The position numbers and the translations under genes are program-made. The notes beneath the pieces were generated by a model. The model did no database searches. It worked only from the letters and a program-made list of their open reading frames with translations, and had not been told where the DNA came from. From Granulosicoccus antarcticus IMCC3135 (GTDB taxonomy: Bacteria; Pseudomonadota; Gammaproteobacteria; Granulosicoccales; Granulosicoccaceae), in the NCBI RefSeq assembly GCF_002215215.1, contig NZ_CP018632.1, forward strand, positions 1,856,501-1,920,500: a stretch of 64,000 nt of DNA. The letters run 5' to 3'. Positions 46,950-57,046 of the stretch are shown one piece after another; position 1 is the stretch's first letter, and each line of letters starts with the position of its first letter.

Positions 46950-47972
46950 ATGCGTCCAACAAAGACATTTGCATTATCAGTCGCTTTGGCAGTATCTGCT
47001 GTATCAGCGGGTGTTGTGCATGCCGACGAAACTCTTGACGCGGTCAAGAGCAAAGGCTTTGTGCAATGTGGTGTTTCGCAAGGTCTGCCCGGCTTTTCCA
47101 ACCCTGATGATCAAGGTAACTGGACTGGGCTGGATGTGGATTTCTGCCGCGCGATGGCAGCCGCTATCTTCAATGACGCCGAGGCTGTCAAGTACACACC
47201 ATTGTCAGCTAAAGTTCGGTTTACAGCTCTGACGTCCGGTGAGATTGACGTTTTGTCGCGCAATACGACATGGACCATGAGTCGGGATGCTGATTTCGGG
47301 GAATTTCTGGGTGTCAATTACTACGACGGTCAGGGTTTCATGGTTCCCACCAGTCTGGGAGTCACCAGTGCGCTTGAGCTTGATGGTGCTGCCGTCTGCA
47401 CGAACACAGGTACCACCACAGAGCTCAATGTCGCGGATTTCTTCCGTGCCAATGATTTGAAATACACGGTTGTTGCTTTCGAAAAGGCTGACGAAGTGGT
47501 CTCGGCTTACGACGCCGGTCGATGTGATGTCTATACCACTGACCGTTCAGGTCTTGCAGCACAACGTACCAAGCTTTCCAAGCCAGACGATCACGTCGTA
47601 CTGCCTGAAATCATTTCCAAGGAGCCACTGGGTCCTCTGGTCCGTCATGGGGATACTCAATGGGTCGATATTGGTCGCTGGACTCTCAACTGCATGATCA
47701 ATGCGGAAGAGGCTGGCATAAACATGGACAACGTGGCTGAAATGGCAACGTCTAATGATCCGAACATCAAGCGTATTCTGGGTAGCGATGGAGATCTTGG
47801 TTCCAAGATCGGACTCGATAACGCTTTTTGCGCGAACGTCGTTGCAGCCGTTGGTAACTATGCTGAGTCTTACAATCGCAATGTCGGACCTGATACTGCG
47901 CTGAAACTGGACCGTGGCGTAAACGCTTTGTGGTCACAAGGCGGTTTGCTCTACGCTGCACCACAGCGCTAG
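46950..47972 (+). CDS. aapJ: General L-amino-acid ABC transporter binding protein AapJ
   Basis: 340 residues with a signal peptide cut near VVHADETL. GFVQCGVSQGLPGFSNPD, TGLDVDFCRAMAAAIF and FTALTSGEIDVLSRNTTWT are strongly conserved in AapJ/BztA proteins. It binds a broad range of L-amino acids in the periplasm. It is the first gene of aapJQMP and is followed by a terminator hairpin that probably keeps it in molar excess. Confidence 0.93.
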   Translation: MRPTKTFALSVALAVSAVSAGVVHADETLDAVKSKGFVQCGVSQGLPGFSNPDDQGNWTGLDVDFCRAMAAAIFNDAEAVKYTPLSAKVRFTALTSGEIDVLSRNTTWTMSRDADFGEFLGVNYYDGQGFMVPTSLGVTSALELDGAAVCTNTGTTTELNVADFFRANDLKYTVVAFEKADEVVSAYDAGRCDVYTTDRSGLAAQRTKLSKPDDHVVLPEIISKEPLGPLVRHGDTQWVDIGRWTLNCMINAEEAGINMDNVAEMATSNDPNIKRILGSDGDLGSKIGLDNAFCANVVAAVGNYAESYNRNVGPDTALKLDRGVNALWSQGGLLYAAPQR

Positions 47973-47999
47973 ACGTTCGAACCAGTAGTTGATAGTGGG

Positions 48000-48049
48000 G
48001 GGCCGCAAAGTCCGGATCGCAAAGACCCGGTACGGAAGCGGCCCTTTTT
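48000..48049 (+). terminator. Partial terminator between aapJ and aapQ
   Basis: GGGCCGC and GCGGCCC pair across about 31 bases that can fold further, followed by TTTTTA. It lies inside the operon, just before aapQ, so readthrough must occur. Confidence 0.72.
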
Positions 48050-48070
48050 ACATTCCTACGGAACCCAGGT

Positions 48071-49276
48071 ATGGCGAATAGCTCCCCCAGTAGTGCAATA
48101 TCTGCAGCATCCAAGCCCAGCTTCTGGCGTGATCCAGACAAGCGGGCCATCGTCTATCAGCTCGTCGTTGTTGCTGTCATAGGTTGGTTGCTGTATTCGA
48201 TAATCAATAACACAGCAACCAATATGGAGGCCCGTGGACTAGCCTCAGGATTCGGTTTTCTGGATTCCAGGGCAGGGTTTGGCATCATTTCCACGCCATT
48301 TGTCCCTTACACTGAGGACGCCAATTACTTCACGGTGTTTCTGGTCGGGCTGGTCAATACCATCATCGTGGCATTTGTAGGATGTCTGCTGGCTTTGCTT
48401 CTTGGCTTTGTCGTGGGTATCGGTCGTCTTTCCAGTAATTGGCTGGTGCAGAAGATTGCGACGTCCTATATCGAGCTCTTCCGAAATATTCCTTTGCTAC
48501 TGCAGATTCTATTCTGGTACAGCGCCGTGCTGAAACCATTGCCTGGGCCGAGAGAGTTGCACGAAGCCGGCGAAATGGTCTTTTTCTCCGTTAATAACCG
48601 CGGGCTTATCTTTGCCGAACCAGTCGGGCAAGAAGGCTTCCAGTTTGTCTGGTACGCGCTGTTCGCGGCTCTCGCCGTGTCCTGGCTGATCAAGAAATGG
48701 GCTGCTGCTCGCCAGATGCAAACCGGAGAGCAATTTCCAGTGCTGACAGTAGGTATGGGGCTTGTTATTGGTGCGCCATTGATCACCTATCTGATCATGG
48801 GTCGTCCACTGGAATTCATGCCGGCTGAGATGTCCCGCTTCGCCTTGAGTGGTGGGGTGACAATCATTCCTGAATTTGTTGCCTTGCTGCTGGCGCTCGT
48901 CATATACACAGCGGCGTTCATTGCCGAGATAGTGAGGGCGGGAATACAGTCGGTTAGCCATGGTCAGACAGAGGCCGCCTCCGCTTTGGGGGTCAAGCCA
49001 AGTCATCGAATGCGTCTGGTCGTCGTGCCTCAGGCCATGCGAGTCATCGTGCCACCGTTGACCAGTCAATTTCTGAATCTGACCAAGAACTCCAGTCTGG
49101 CCACCGCCATAGCCTATCCGGATCTGTTTTCGGTCTTTGCCGGAACAACCTTGAATCAGACAGGGCAGGCCGTCGAAATCATGGCCATGACGCTTGCTGT
49201 CTACCTGACATTGAGTTTGGTGACTTCAGGATTCATGAACTGGTACAACTCACGAATCAAGCTGGTGGAGCGATAA
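48071..49276 (+). CDS. aapQ: General L-amino-acid ABC transporter permease AapQ
   Basis: 401 residues. It has the long periplasmic insertion typical of AapQ/BztB, a SYIELFRNIPLLLQILFWY core motif and the EAA loop AEIVRAGIQSVSHGQTEAAS. Three bases separate it from aapM. It forms the membrane channel with AapM. Confidence 0.92.
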   Translation: MANSSPSSAISAASKPSFWRDPDKRAIVYQLVVVAVIGWLLYSIINNTATNMEARGLASGFGFLDSRAGFGIISTPFVPYTEDANYFTVFLVGLVNTIIVAFVGCLLALLLGFVVGIGRLSSNWLVQKIATSYIELFRNIPLLLQILFWYSAVLKPLPGPRELHEAGEMVFFSVNNRGLIFAEPVGQEGFQFVWYALFAALAVSWLIKKWAAARQMQTGEQFPVLTVGMGLVIGAPLITYLIMGRPLEFMPAEMSRFALSGGVTIIPEFVALLLALVIYTAAFIAEIVRAGIQSVSHGQTEAASALGVKPSHRMRLVVVPQAMRVIVPPLTSQFLNLTKNSSLATAIAYPDLFSVFAGTTLNQTGQAVEIMAMTLAVYLTLSLVTSGFMNWYNSRIKLVER

Positions 49277-49279
49277 GTC

Positions 49280-50422
49280 ATGACTATCAATGACAATACG
49301 ACATCAGGTGGAGTGGTGCATTCCGGAGATTTGCCGGACAAGCCAGCGCCGATCAGCACTGATGGTTTGATCCCGTGGATGCGTGACAACCTGTTCAACG
49401 GCGTTTTTAATTCTTTGTTGACGCTGACGGCTTTGGCCCTGGTGCTTTACGTGGTGCCCGGCGTTCTGGGCTGGACAATTTTCAATGCAAACTGGACAGG
49501 CGGTGTCGATGCATGCATCGCTAACCCAGACGGTGCGTGCTGGCCGTTCGTTTCGTCTCGCTGGGAGCAGTTTCTCTATGGTTTTTACGAGAAATCCGAA
49601 CGTTGGCGTATCAATATCCTGCTAGGGGTTCTTGCGGTAGGTGTGGCCTGGATGGTCTGGGAGAATGCGCCTGGGCGCAGGTTGGCAGCAGTATTCATGC
49701 TGTTCGTCTATCCGATCATTGCGTTTGTCATGCTTTACGGTAACAAGACGCTTGGCTTGCCAATTGTGGAAACATCTCAGTGGGGTGGTTTCACATTGAC
49801 ACTAGTGATTGCTCTGAGTGGCATTGTTGCTTCATTGCCGCTGGGTGTGTTGCTTGCTCTTGGCCGGCGTTCAAAAATGCCAATCATCAGCCTTCTGAGC
49901 ACGATATTCATAGAGTTCTGGCGAGGCATTCCACTGGTGGCCGTACTGTTCATGGCTACCATCATGTTTCCGCTGTTTCTACCAGCTGGTGTTACTTTCG
50001 ACCAGTTGCTCCGAGCTGTTATCGGTGTAGCGCTCTTTTCTTCGGCCTATATGGCTGAGGTTGTGAGAGGCGGGCTGCAAGCCATTTCCAAAGGGCAGTA
50101 TGAAGGTGCCATGGCCTTGGGTTTGCCGTTTGGCAAAATGATGCGTCTGATCATTCTTCCGCAGGCGCTCAAGATCGTTATTCCGGGTATCGTCAATACC
50201 TTCATCGGCCTTTTCAAAGATACGACGCTGGTGTTGATCATTGCCTTGTTCGACCTGCTCGGGGTTGTTCAGGCCTCCATCGCTGATCCAAACTGGTCGG
50301 TCAGATCCGTGCCATATACCGGCTATGCCTTTGTGGCCATCGTATTCTGGATCTGTTGCTATAGCATGGCGCGTTATAGCCGGTACATCGAAGATAAATT
50401 GAACACAGGACACAAGCGATAA
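49280..50422 (+). CDS. aapM: General L-amino-acid ABC transporter permease AapM
   Basis: 380 residues; membrane helices plus the extra N-terminal domain found in AapM/Bzt[20 protein letters not shown] and [20 protein letters not shown] (EAA loop) identify the family. The final A of its TAA stop is the first base of the aapP ATG. Confidence 0.92.
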   Translation: MTINDNTTSGGVVHSGDLPDKPAPISTDGLIPWMRDNLFNGVFNSLLTLTALALVLYVVPGVLGWTIFNANWTGGVDACIANPDGACWPFVSSRWEQFLYGFYEKSERWRINILLGVLAVGVAWMVWENAPGRRLAAVFMLFVYPIIAFVMLYGNKTLGLPIVETSQWGGFTLTLVIALSGIVASLPLGVLLALGRRSKMPIISLLSTIFIEFWRGIPLVAVLFMATIMFPLFLPAGVTFDQLLRAVIGVALFSSAYMAEVVRGGLQAISKGQYEGAMALGLPFGKMMRLIILPQALKIVIPGIVNTFIGLFKDTTLVLIIALFDLLGVVQASIADPNWSVRSVPYTGYAFVAIVFWICCYSMARYSRYIEDKLNTGHKR

Positions 50423-51210
50423 TGCAAGGCGATCAGCAAAGTAAAAGCACGGCGCCCACCATGCAAGTCGGTGATGAGGCGGTCATCAATATCACTGATA
50501 TGAACAAGTGGTACGGGCAGTTTCATGTGTTGAAAGATATCAATCTGGCTGTGCGTCGTGGCGAACGAATCGTCATATGTGGGCCTTCCGGATCGGGTAA
50601 GTCCACTTTAATCAGATGTATCAATCGCCTTGAAGAGCATCAAAAGGGTTCAATCAATGTTAATGGCATCGAGCTCAACAGCGATCTGAAAAATATCGAC
50701 GCTACCCGGCGCGAGGTCGGAATGGTGTTCCAGCATTTCAACTTGTTCCCCCATTTGACGGTTCTGCAGAACTGTACGTTAGCTCCGATCTGGGTCAAGA
50801 AGATGCCAAAAAAGGAAGCCGAGGAGGTTGCCATGCAATACCTGGAACGCGTGCGTATTCCAGAGCAGGCAAACAAGTTTCCAGGACAGTTGTCTGGTGG
50901 GCAGCAGCAGCGGGTGGCTATAGCTCGCTCCTTGTGCATGAACCCCAAGATCATGTTGTTTGATGAGCCGACATCAGCTCTGGATCCGGAAATGATCAAG
51001 GAGGTGCTGGATGTCATGATCGAGCTGGCACACGAGGGGATGACCATGATTTGCGTCACTCACGAGATGGGTTTTGCCAAAACCGTGGCGAATCGAGTGA
51101 TATTCATGGATGGCGGGCAAATCATCGAAGAAAACGAGCCAGAAGCGTTTTTCAACAACCCGCAATCAGAGCGCACGCAATTATTCTTAAGTCAGATACT
51201 TGCTCACTAA
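50422..51210 (+). CDS. aapP: General L-amino-acid ABC transporter ATP-binding protein AapP
   Basis: 262 residues, GlnQ/AapP type. Walker [14 protein letters not shown], signature [15 protein letters not shown], Walker [16 protein letters not shown] and H-loop [12 protein letters not shown]. It drives the AapJQM complex. It could also serve the orphan permease at 23226-24050, which lacks its own ATPase; this is inference. Confidence 0.94.
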   Translation: MQGDQQSKSTAPTMQVGDEAVINITDMNKWYGQFHVLKDINLAVRRGERIVICGPSGSGKSTLIRCINRLEEHQKGSINVNGIELNSDLKNIDATRREVGMVFQHFNLFPHLTVLQNCTLAPIWVKKMPKKEAEEVAMQYLERVRIPEQANKFPGQLSGGQQQRVAIARSLCMNPKIMLFDEPTSALDPEMIKEVLDVMIELAHEGMTMICVTHEMGFAKTVANRVIFMDGGQIIEENEPEAFFNNPQSERTQLFLSQILAH

Positions 51211-51312
51211 AAAATTAGGGTAGAATGCTCTGCGTTCACTAGCGTGCTTCATCCGGCAGAATCTGTTTGAATGAAGCATGTTATGAAACGGTAAAAATAT
51301 TTCCTTGAGCGG

Positions 51313-51341
51313 TTGACATTCTTGTTCAAGGTCATCATAAT
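51313..51341 (+). promoter_or_regulatory. Sigma-70 promoter of the tRNA-tuf operon
   Basis: TTGACA (-35, consensus) is followed after exactly 17 bases by CATAAT (-10, five of six). The -10 ends 16 bases before the tRNA-Tyr gene, as expected for a strong stable-RNA promoter. Confidence 0.83.
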
Positions 51342-51357
51342 TACCGGCTTGCCTGAT

Positions 51358-51442
51358 GGAGGGATTCCCGAGCGGTCAAAGGGGGCAGACTGTAAATCTG
51401 CTGGCTCAGCCTTCGGAGGTTCGAATCCTCCTCCCTCCACCA
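51358..51442 (+). tRNA. tRNA-Tyr (anticodon GTA)
   Basis: 85 bases including encoded CCA. The acceptor stem GGAGGGA/TCCCTCC, anticodon GTA at 51392-51394, a long variable arm as usual for tRNA-Tyr, and the T-arm GGTTCGAATCC are all present. It heads the tRNA-tuf transcript. Confidence 0.96.
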
Positions 51443-51503
51443 TTAGTTGCAAGCAGGGTGTTTAGACACTCTTGATATCATCCAGATTACGATGTGCTGA
51501 ATA

Positions 51504-51523
51504 TGTAGTTCAACTGGTAGTTC
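51504..51523 (+). repeat. Partial duplicate of the tRNA-Gly D-arm
   Basis: TGTAGTTCAACTGGTAGTTC closely repeats TGTAGTTCAACGGTAGAACC of the adjacent tRNA-Gly (51535-51554). No complete tRNA is present around it. It may be a relic of a lost or duplicated tRNA. Confidence 0.55.
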
Positions 51524-51529
51524 TGCGAA

Positions 51530-51603
<74 letters not shown>

Positions 51604-51716
51604 ATTCTGGTAGTTGTTGAGCAGATTCGGCGACTCGTTGATCGAGACGTTATATCCGTATTGAAAATCCGAAAGTAGTGCCCAGTGTATTCGACACTGA
51701 TGATTGGCTAGGCGCC

Positions 51717-51792
<76 letters not shown>

Positions 51793-51938
51793 GTCTGTCA
51801 TCCCGCAAGATGCTGTATTCAGTTTAGTGTAATGAATCGGTAGTGCAAGAAGATAGTCCAGAATTTTTTACCGCGGCGTCGCGTGGTAGTAATCAAGGTC
51901 GACGACAGAACATAACAATCCGGTAGAGGCAGCGACTG

Positions 51939-53129
<1,191 letters not shown>

Positions 53130-53290
53130 TTTTACTGAAAGGCAGGTGGCACGCTAGCTTATTTGTCAAACAGTATGTATTATAGCTGGCTTCGTCCAGT
53201 GTAGAGTTGGATGGAGAGCCTGGGTCAGCATAGATCTGGGCTTTTCATGTTCTACCCAGAAAGTCGATGATTTTCTGAAGTAACCGGATT

Positions 53291-53366
53291 AGGCCAGTAG
53301 CTCAATTGGCAGAGCGGCGGTCTCCAAAACCGCAGGTTGGGGGTTCGATTCCCTCCTGGCCTGCCA
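53291..53366 (+). tRNA. tRNA-Trp (anticodon CCA)
   Basis: 76 bases with encoded CCA. Acceptor stem AGGCCAG/CTGGCCT, anticodon CCA at 53334-53336, T-arm GGGGTTCGATTCCC. It precedes secE, as in E. coli. Confidence 0.96.
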
Positions 53367-53424
53367 ATCCGGTTTGTGTTACACGATGATATTTCATCCA
53401 ACCTGGATCGCCGCGAGCATATTC

Positions 53425-53796
53425 ATGGTCTCAAAGGCCGAAGTACAGACAAATAGCGCAGACACAGTGAAGCTGGTCGCCGCCGGTGCACTCGTGCTAC
53501 TGGGGCTTGTGGCTTTTTACTACTTTGCAGAACAGTCATTGCTTTTGCGAGTGGTTGGCTTGTTGCTCATTGGTGGCTTAGCTGCATTTATCGTCTATCA
53601 GGCGGATATTGGCAAGCGAATTGTTGCTTTTTTTCGTGATGCCAGAACTGAGGTTCGCAAGGTTGTATGGCCAAGCAGGGCCGAAACGACTCAAACAACG
53701 GTCACGGTATTCATTATCGTTGTGCTGGTCGGCATCTTTTTATGGCTGTTCGATATGCTGCTCGCGTTTCTATTTCGCGCAGTGACGGGAATTTAA
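53425..53796 (+). CDS. secE: Preprotein translocase subunit SecE
   Basis: 123 residues with three membrane helices, the enterobacterial-type long SecE. The conserved amphipathic segment FRDARTEVRKVVWPSRAE precedes the last helix. It stabilises SecY in the SecYEG channel. The ATG at 53425 gives the usual length; in-frame ATGs upstream add residues that are not conserved. nusG follows after nine bases. Confidence 0.94.
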   Translation: MVSKAEVQTNSADTVKLVAAGALVLLGLVAFYYFAEQSLLLRVVGLLLIGGLAAFIVYQADIGKRIVAFFRDARTEVRKVVWPSRAETTQTTVTVFIIVVLVGIFLWLFDMLLAFLFRAVTGI

Positions 53797-53805
53797 GAGA
53801 CAGTC

Positions 53806-54339
53806 ATGGCAATGCGTTGGTTTGTAGTGCAAGCATTCTCCGGTTTTGAGGGGACGGTTAAACGTTCACTTGAAGAGCGCATCGAGCGTGCTGGATTGAG
53901 TGAGAAGTTCGGCGACATCTTGGTACCTACCGAAGAAGTTGTTGAAATACGTAACGGGCAGAAGCGTCGTTCAGAGCGCAAATTCTTCCCTGGTTACGTG
54001 CTGGTTCGAATGGAAATGGAAGACGAAACCTGGCACTTGGTGAAAGATGTTCCCAAGGTTCTGGGTTTTATCGGTGGTACAGCTGACAAGCCTGCTCCGA
54101 TTGCCGACAAGGAAGCCGATGCCATTCTACAGCGCGTACAGGACGGTGTGGAAAAGCCACGTCCAAAGGTCTTGTTCGACGTGGGCGAAGTAGTGCGCGT
54201 TACGGACGGTCCTTTCAACGACTTCAATGGTGTTGTTGAAGAAGTGAATTTTGACAAGAATCGCCTGTTGGTCGCGGTTCAGATATTCGGGCGTAGTACT
54301 CCCGTAGAGCTTGAATTCAGTCAGGTAGAAAAAGCCTGA
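53806..54339 (+). CDS. nusG: Transcription termination/antitermination protein NusG
   Basis: 177 residues. N-terminal NGN domain [20 protein letters not shown] and [20 protein letters not shown]-terminal KOW domain [20 protein letters not shown]. It binds RNA polymerase and couples it to Rho or to the ribosome. It shares the operon with secE. Confidence 0.97.
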   Translation: MAMRWFVVQAFSGFEGTVKRSLEERIERAGLSEKFGDILVPTEEVVEIRNGQKRRSERKFFPGYVLVRMEMEDETWHLVKDVPKVLGFIGGTADKPAPIADKEADAILQRVQDGVEKPRPKVLFDVGEVVRVTDGPFNDFNGVVEEVNFDKNRLLVAVQIFGRSTPVELEFSQVEKA

Positions 54340-54348
54340 TTTATTAAC

Positions 54349-54368
54349 TGCAGGCCGATAGGTCTGCA
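54349..54368 (+). promoter_or_regulatory. Leader hairpin upstream of rplK
   Basis: TGCAGGCC and GGTCTGCA pair (one G-T) around GATA, followed by a smaller GCGCA/TGCGC stem. In the 116-base nusG-rplK gap this may be a terminator for secE-nusG or part of the L11 leader bound by L1. The exact role cannot be told from sequence. Confidence 0.45.
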
Positions 54369-54455
54369 TTCGCGCATATTTGCGCTAACCATCGGGGAGT
54401 CGGGCAGAGCATCTAGCGGCTGTCAGGCGTTTGTACCCGATCAGGAGCAATCAGT

Positions 54456-54887
54456 ATGGCCAAGAAAGTCACGGCTTATATCAAGCTGCAAGTACCTGCC
54501 GGGAAAGCAAACCCAAGTCCTCCAGTAGGACCTGCATTGGGTCAGCACGGCGTGAACATCATGGAATTCTGCAAGGCGTTCAACGCCTCTACGCAGAGCA
54601 TGGAAGCCGGTCTTCCAATTCCTGTTGTTATTACTGTTTATAGTGATCGTAGTTTTACATACATCACAAAAACACCGCCAGCAGCTGTACTGTTGCTCAA
54701 GTCTGCCGGCCTGCCCAAGGGCAGTGGTCGTCCGAACACTGACAAAGTTGGCAAGGTTTCTCGTGCACAGCTCGAAGAAATTGCAACAACCAAAAAACCT
54801 GATCTGACTGCATCTGACATGGATGCTGCCGTTCGTACCATCGCTGGCACCGCGCGCAGCATGGGTCTGGAAGTGGAGGGCGTATAA
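54456..54887 (+). CDS. rplK: 50S ribosomal protein L11
   Basis: 143 residues. [20 protein letters not shown] and [19 protein letters not shown] are the conserved N-terminal start; the RNA-binding C-terminus ends with [13 protein letters not shown]. It forms the GTPase-associated centre with 23S rRNA. rplA starts one base after the stop. Confidence 0.98.
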   Translation: MAKKVTAYIKLQVPAGKANPSPPVGPALGQHGVNIMEFCKAFNASTQSMEAGLPIPVVITVYSDRSFTYITKTPPAAVLLLKSAGLPKGSGRPNTDKVGKVSRAQLEEIATTKKPDLTASDMDAAVRTIAGTARSMGLEVEGV

Positions 54888-54888
54888 G

Positions 54889-55581
54889 ATGGCCAAATTG
54901 GGAAAGAGAGCAAAGGCAATCCGTGAAAAGGTTGACGCAGAAAAGCAATACAACGTTATTGATGCGTTCTCACTGCTGAAAGAACTATCCACTGTCAAGT
55001 TTGCAGAATCTGTAGACGTTGCAGTGAACCTGGGTGTTGATCCACGTAAATCTGACCAGGTTGTGCGTGGTTCCAGTGTGTTGCCAAATGGCACAGGAAA
55101 AACAGTACGCGTTGCTGTTTTTGCTCAAGGCGCTCAAGCTGAAGCTGCTCGTGAAGCCGGTGCAGATCTGGTTGGTTTTGAAGATCTTGCCGAGTCAATC
55201 AAAGGCGGCAGCATGGACTTCGACGTCGTCATTGCTGCACCAGATGCCATGCGCGTGGTTGGTGCTCTGGGTACAATTCTTGGTCCACGTGGTCTGATGC
55301 CTAACCCTAAAGTGGGTACGGTAACTCCGAACGTGGCTGAAGCTGTTACCAATGCTAAAGCAGGTCAGGTTCGTTATCGTGCAGACAAGGGCGGTATCGT
55401 CCACTGCACACTGGGTAAAGCTACCTTCGAACCTCAAGCTCTTGAGCAAAATCTGGGTATGTTGATTGCTGACCTGATCAAGGCGAAGCCTTCAGCAGCA
55501 AAAGGTATCTATGTTCGTAAAATCACCGTGTCCACTACCATGGGCCCTGGTCTGACAATCGATCATTCTAGCTACGTCTAG
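54889..55581 (+). CDS. rplA: 50S ribosomal protein L1
   Basis: 230 residues. [17 protein letters not shown] and [17 protein letters not shown] are the L1 signatures. It forms the L1 stalk and usually represses the rplKA message by binding its leader. The ATG at 54889 gives [11 protein letters not shown]; earlier starts lie within rplK. Confidence 0.98.
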   Translation: MAKLGKRAKAIREKVDAEKQYNVIDAFSLLKELSTVKFAESVDVAVNLGVDPRKSDQVVRGSSVLPNGTGKTVRVAVFAQGAQAEAAREAGADLVGFEDLAESIKGGSMDFDVVIAAPDAMRVVGALGTILGPRGLMPNPKVGTVTPNVAEAVTNAKAGQVRYRADKGGIVHCTLGKATFEPQALEQNLGMLIADLIKAKPSAAKGIYVRKITVSTTMGPGLTIDHSSYV

Positions 55582-55595
55582 AAAGATAGACCAAG

Positions 55596-55626
55596 GCAGA
55601 CTTCTGCGTAACTCGCAGGAGTCTGC
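55596..55626 (+). terminator. Hairpin after rplA
   Basis: GCAGACTTCTGCG and CGCAGGAGTCTGC form a 13-pair stem with one T-G pair and a five-base loop, followed by AATTG rather than Ts. It may stop or process the rplKA message. Confidence 0.65.
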
Positions 55627-55699
55627 AATTGTAATATTCGGCGATTTTGTCGCCAAGTTGTAGATAAGTAGTACGAAAGAACTTTGAGTGAGCAGACGT

Positions 55700-55830
55700 T
55701 GTGCCATGGCTAGCCATGACTCGGTCTGTCTCATCGAAGACCGCAGGTGTCATCGTGTTCCGGTGGCTTAATGGCCTGCGCAGATGGGGACGCGGGTAGC
55801 TCAGTATGACTACCTTGCAGAACCGAGTAG
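55700..55830 (+). ncRNA. Possible L10 leader of the rplJL transcript
   Basis: The 323-base gap between rplA and rplJ contains no gene. The stretch GGCTTAATGGCCTGCGCAGA at 55765-55784 resembles the conserved part of L10 leaders, where the L10-L12 complex binds and represses translation. Limits are approximate. The call rests on position and remembered motif shape only. Confidence 0.45.
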
Positions 55831-55855
55831 GCAAGTTGCGCGTTTTGCAACTTGC
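55831..55855 (+). promoter_or_regulatory. Hairpin before rplJ
   Basis: GCAAGTTGC and GCAACTTGC form a perfect nine-pair stem with a seven-base loop. A short T-run comes ten bases later. It may be part of the leader or an attenuator. Confidence 0.5.
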
Positions 55856-55904
55856 AAGGCATGGTTTTTCACTGGTTGAAAAGCCGTTTAACTAAAGGTG
55901 CTCT

Positions 55905-56429
55905 ATGGCTCTGACTTATGCAGAGAAGCAAGCCGTCGTAGCTGAAGTCGCAGATGTTGCGAATTCGGCTTTGTCGGCAGTTGCTGCCGAGTACCGGGGA
56001 CTTAGCGTCTCGCAACTGACTGCTTTACGTGCTTCTGCACGTGAAAGTGGTGTGTATGTGCGAGTCGTCAAGAATTCCCTGGCACGTTTGGCAGTCAAGG
56101 GGACTGAATTCGAGTGTATGAACGATCGCCTCAGCGGTCCGTTGATGCTGGCTTTCTCAAAAGAGGATCCAGGTTCAGCGGCACGTCTGTTTCGCGACTT
56201 TGCCAAAACTAATGACAAGCTTGTCATTACGGTTGGTGCAGTAGGCGGAGAAACGATCGAAGCTGGCGATATCAACAAACTGGCCAACCTCCCGACTCGG
56301 GACGAGGCTCTGTCACTGATGATGGCTGTCATGCAAGCGCCGGTTACCAAACTAGCGCGTACCTTGAAGGAAGTTCCGGGCAAGCTCGTTCGTACAGTGG
56401 AAGCTGTGCGGTTGTCCAAAGAAGCTTAA
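55905..56429 (+). CDS. rplJ: 50S ribosomal protein L10
   Basis: 174 residues. ALTYAEKQAVVAEVADV and AAEYRGLSVSQLTALRASAR are typical; VRVVKNSLARLAVKGT is the RNA-binding region. It carries the L7/L12 stalk. AAGGTG precedes the ATG. Confidence 0.97.
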   Translation: MALTYAEKQAVVAEVADVANSALSAVAAEYRGLSVSQLTALRASARESGVYVRVVKNSLARLAVKGTEFECMNDRLSGPLMLAFSKEDPGSAARLFRDFAKTNDKLVITVGAVGGETIEAGDINKLANLPTRDEALSLMMAVMQAPVTKLARTLKEVPGKLVRTVEAVRLSKEA

Positions 56430-56508
56430 TGCGAACCAGATCGTCTGGTTCACTCACTATGACTTACAGGTTATCCGCAAATACCGGTAACCGATCGGAG
56501 AAAGACTG

Positions 56509-56886
56509 ATGGCAGTTTCTAAAGAAGACATGCTGGAAACCATTTCCAATATGTCAGTGATGGAGGTCGTTGACCTTATCAGTGCAATGGAAGAGAAGTT
56601 TGGTGTATCTGCAGCTGCTGCTGTAGCAGCAGCTCCTGCTGCTGGCGGAGACGCTGGTGCAGCTGCTGAAGAGCAGACTGAATTTGACGTTATCCTGTCA
56701 AGCTTCGGCGAGAACAAGGTTGGCGTTATCAAAGCAGTTCGTGGCGCAACAGGCCTTGGTCTGAAAGAAGCGAAAGATCTTGTTGAAAGTGCTCCAGCTC
56801 CTATCAAGGAAGCAGCACCTAAAGCAGAAGCAGAAGAACTCAAGAAAGTTCTTGAAGAAGCCGGCGCAACTGTCGAGCTCAAGTAA
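56509..56886 (+). CDS. rplL: 50S ribosomal protein L7/L12
   Basis: 125 residues. N-terminal dimer domain, an Ala/Gly-rich hinge ([20 protein letters not shown]) and the C-terminal factor-binding domain with [28 protein letters not shown] lies before the ATG. It is normally the most abundant protein of the operon; attenuating hairpins separate it from rpoB. Confidence 0.98.
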   Translation: MAVSKEDMLETISNMSVMEVVDLISAMEEKFGVSAAAAVAAAPAAGGDAGAAAEEQTEFDVILSSFGENKVGVIKAVRGATGLGLKEAKDLVESAPAPIKEAAPKAEAEELKKVLEEAGATVELK

Positions 56887-56907
56887 TCGTTGTATCCCTC
56901 GTTACTT

Positions 56908-56988
56908 CCCCGGGGTTTGTGTCCCGGGGTTGTGACACCGACAGGCTGACAGTCATTGTGACTGTCGGCCTGCCGCCGCTTCCGGCGG
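56908..56988 (+). terminator. rplL-rpoB attenuator region
   Basis: Three successive stems lie in the 160-base gap: CCCCGGG/CCCGGGG (56908-56929), AGGCTGACAGTCA/TGACTGTCGGCCT (56943-56971, one T-G) and a short CCGCC/GGCGG (about 56974-56988). None has a T-run, so partial termination or RNase III processing is likely, as between these genes in E. coli. Confidence 0.68.
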
Positions 56989-57046
56989 GAAAATTTGAAC
57001 TTGCGTGCTCGCCCGGCACGCGCTCTGCAGACTGCGAGGAACGTTG

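Noticed and set aside
53130-53290. Possible promoter before tRNA-Trp/secE (TTGTCA and TATTAT-like elements)
   Set aside because: The spacing between the candidate -35 and -10 elements does not fit a sigma-70 promoter; a promoter may exist but cannot be fixed by eye.
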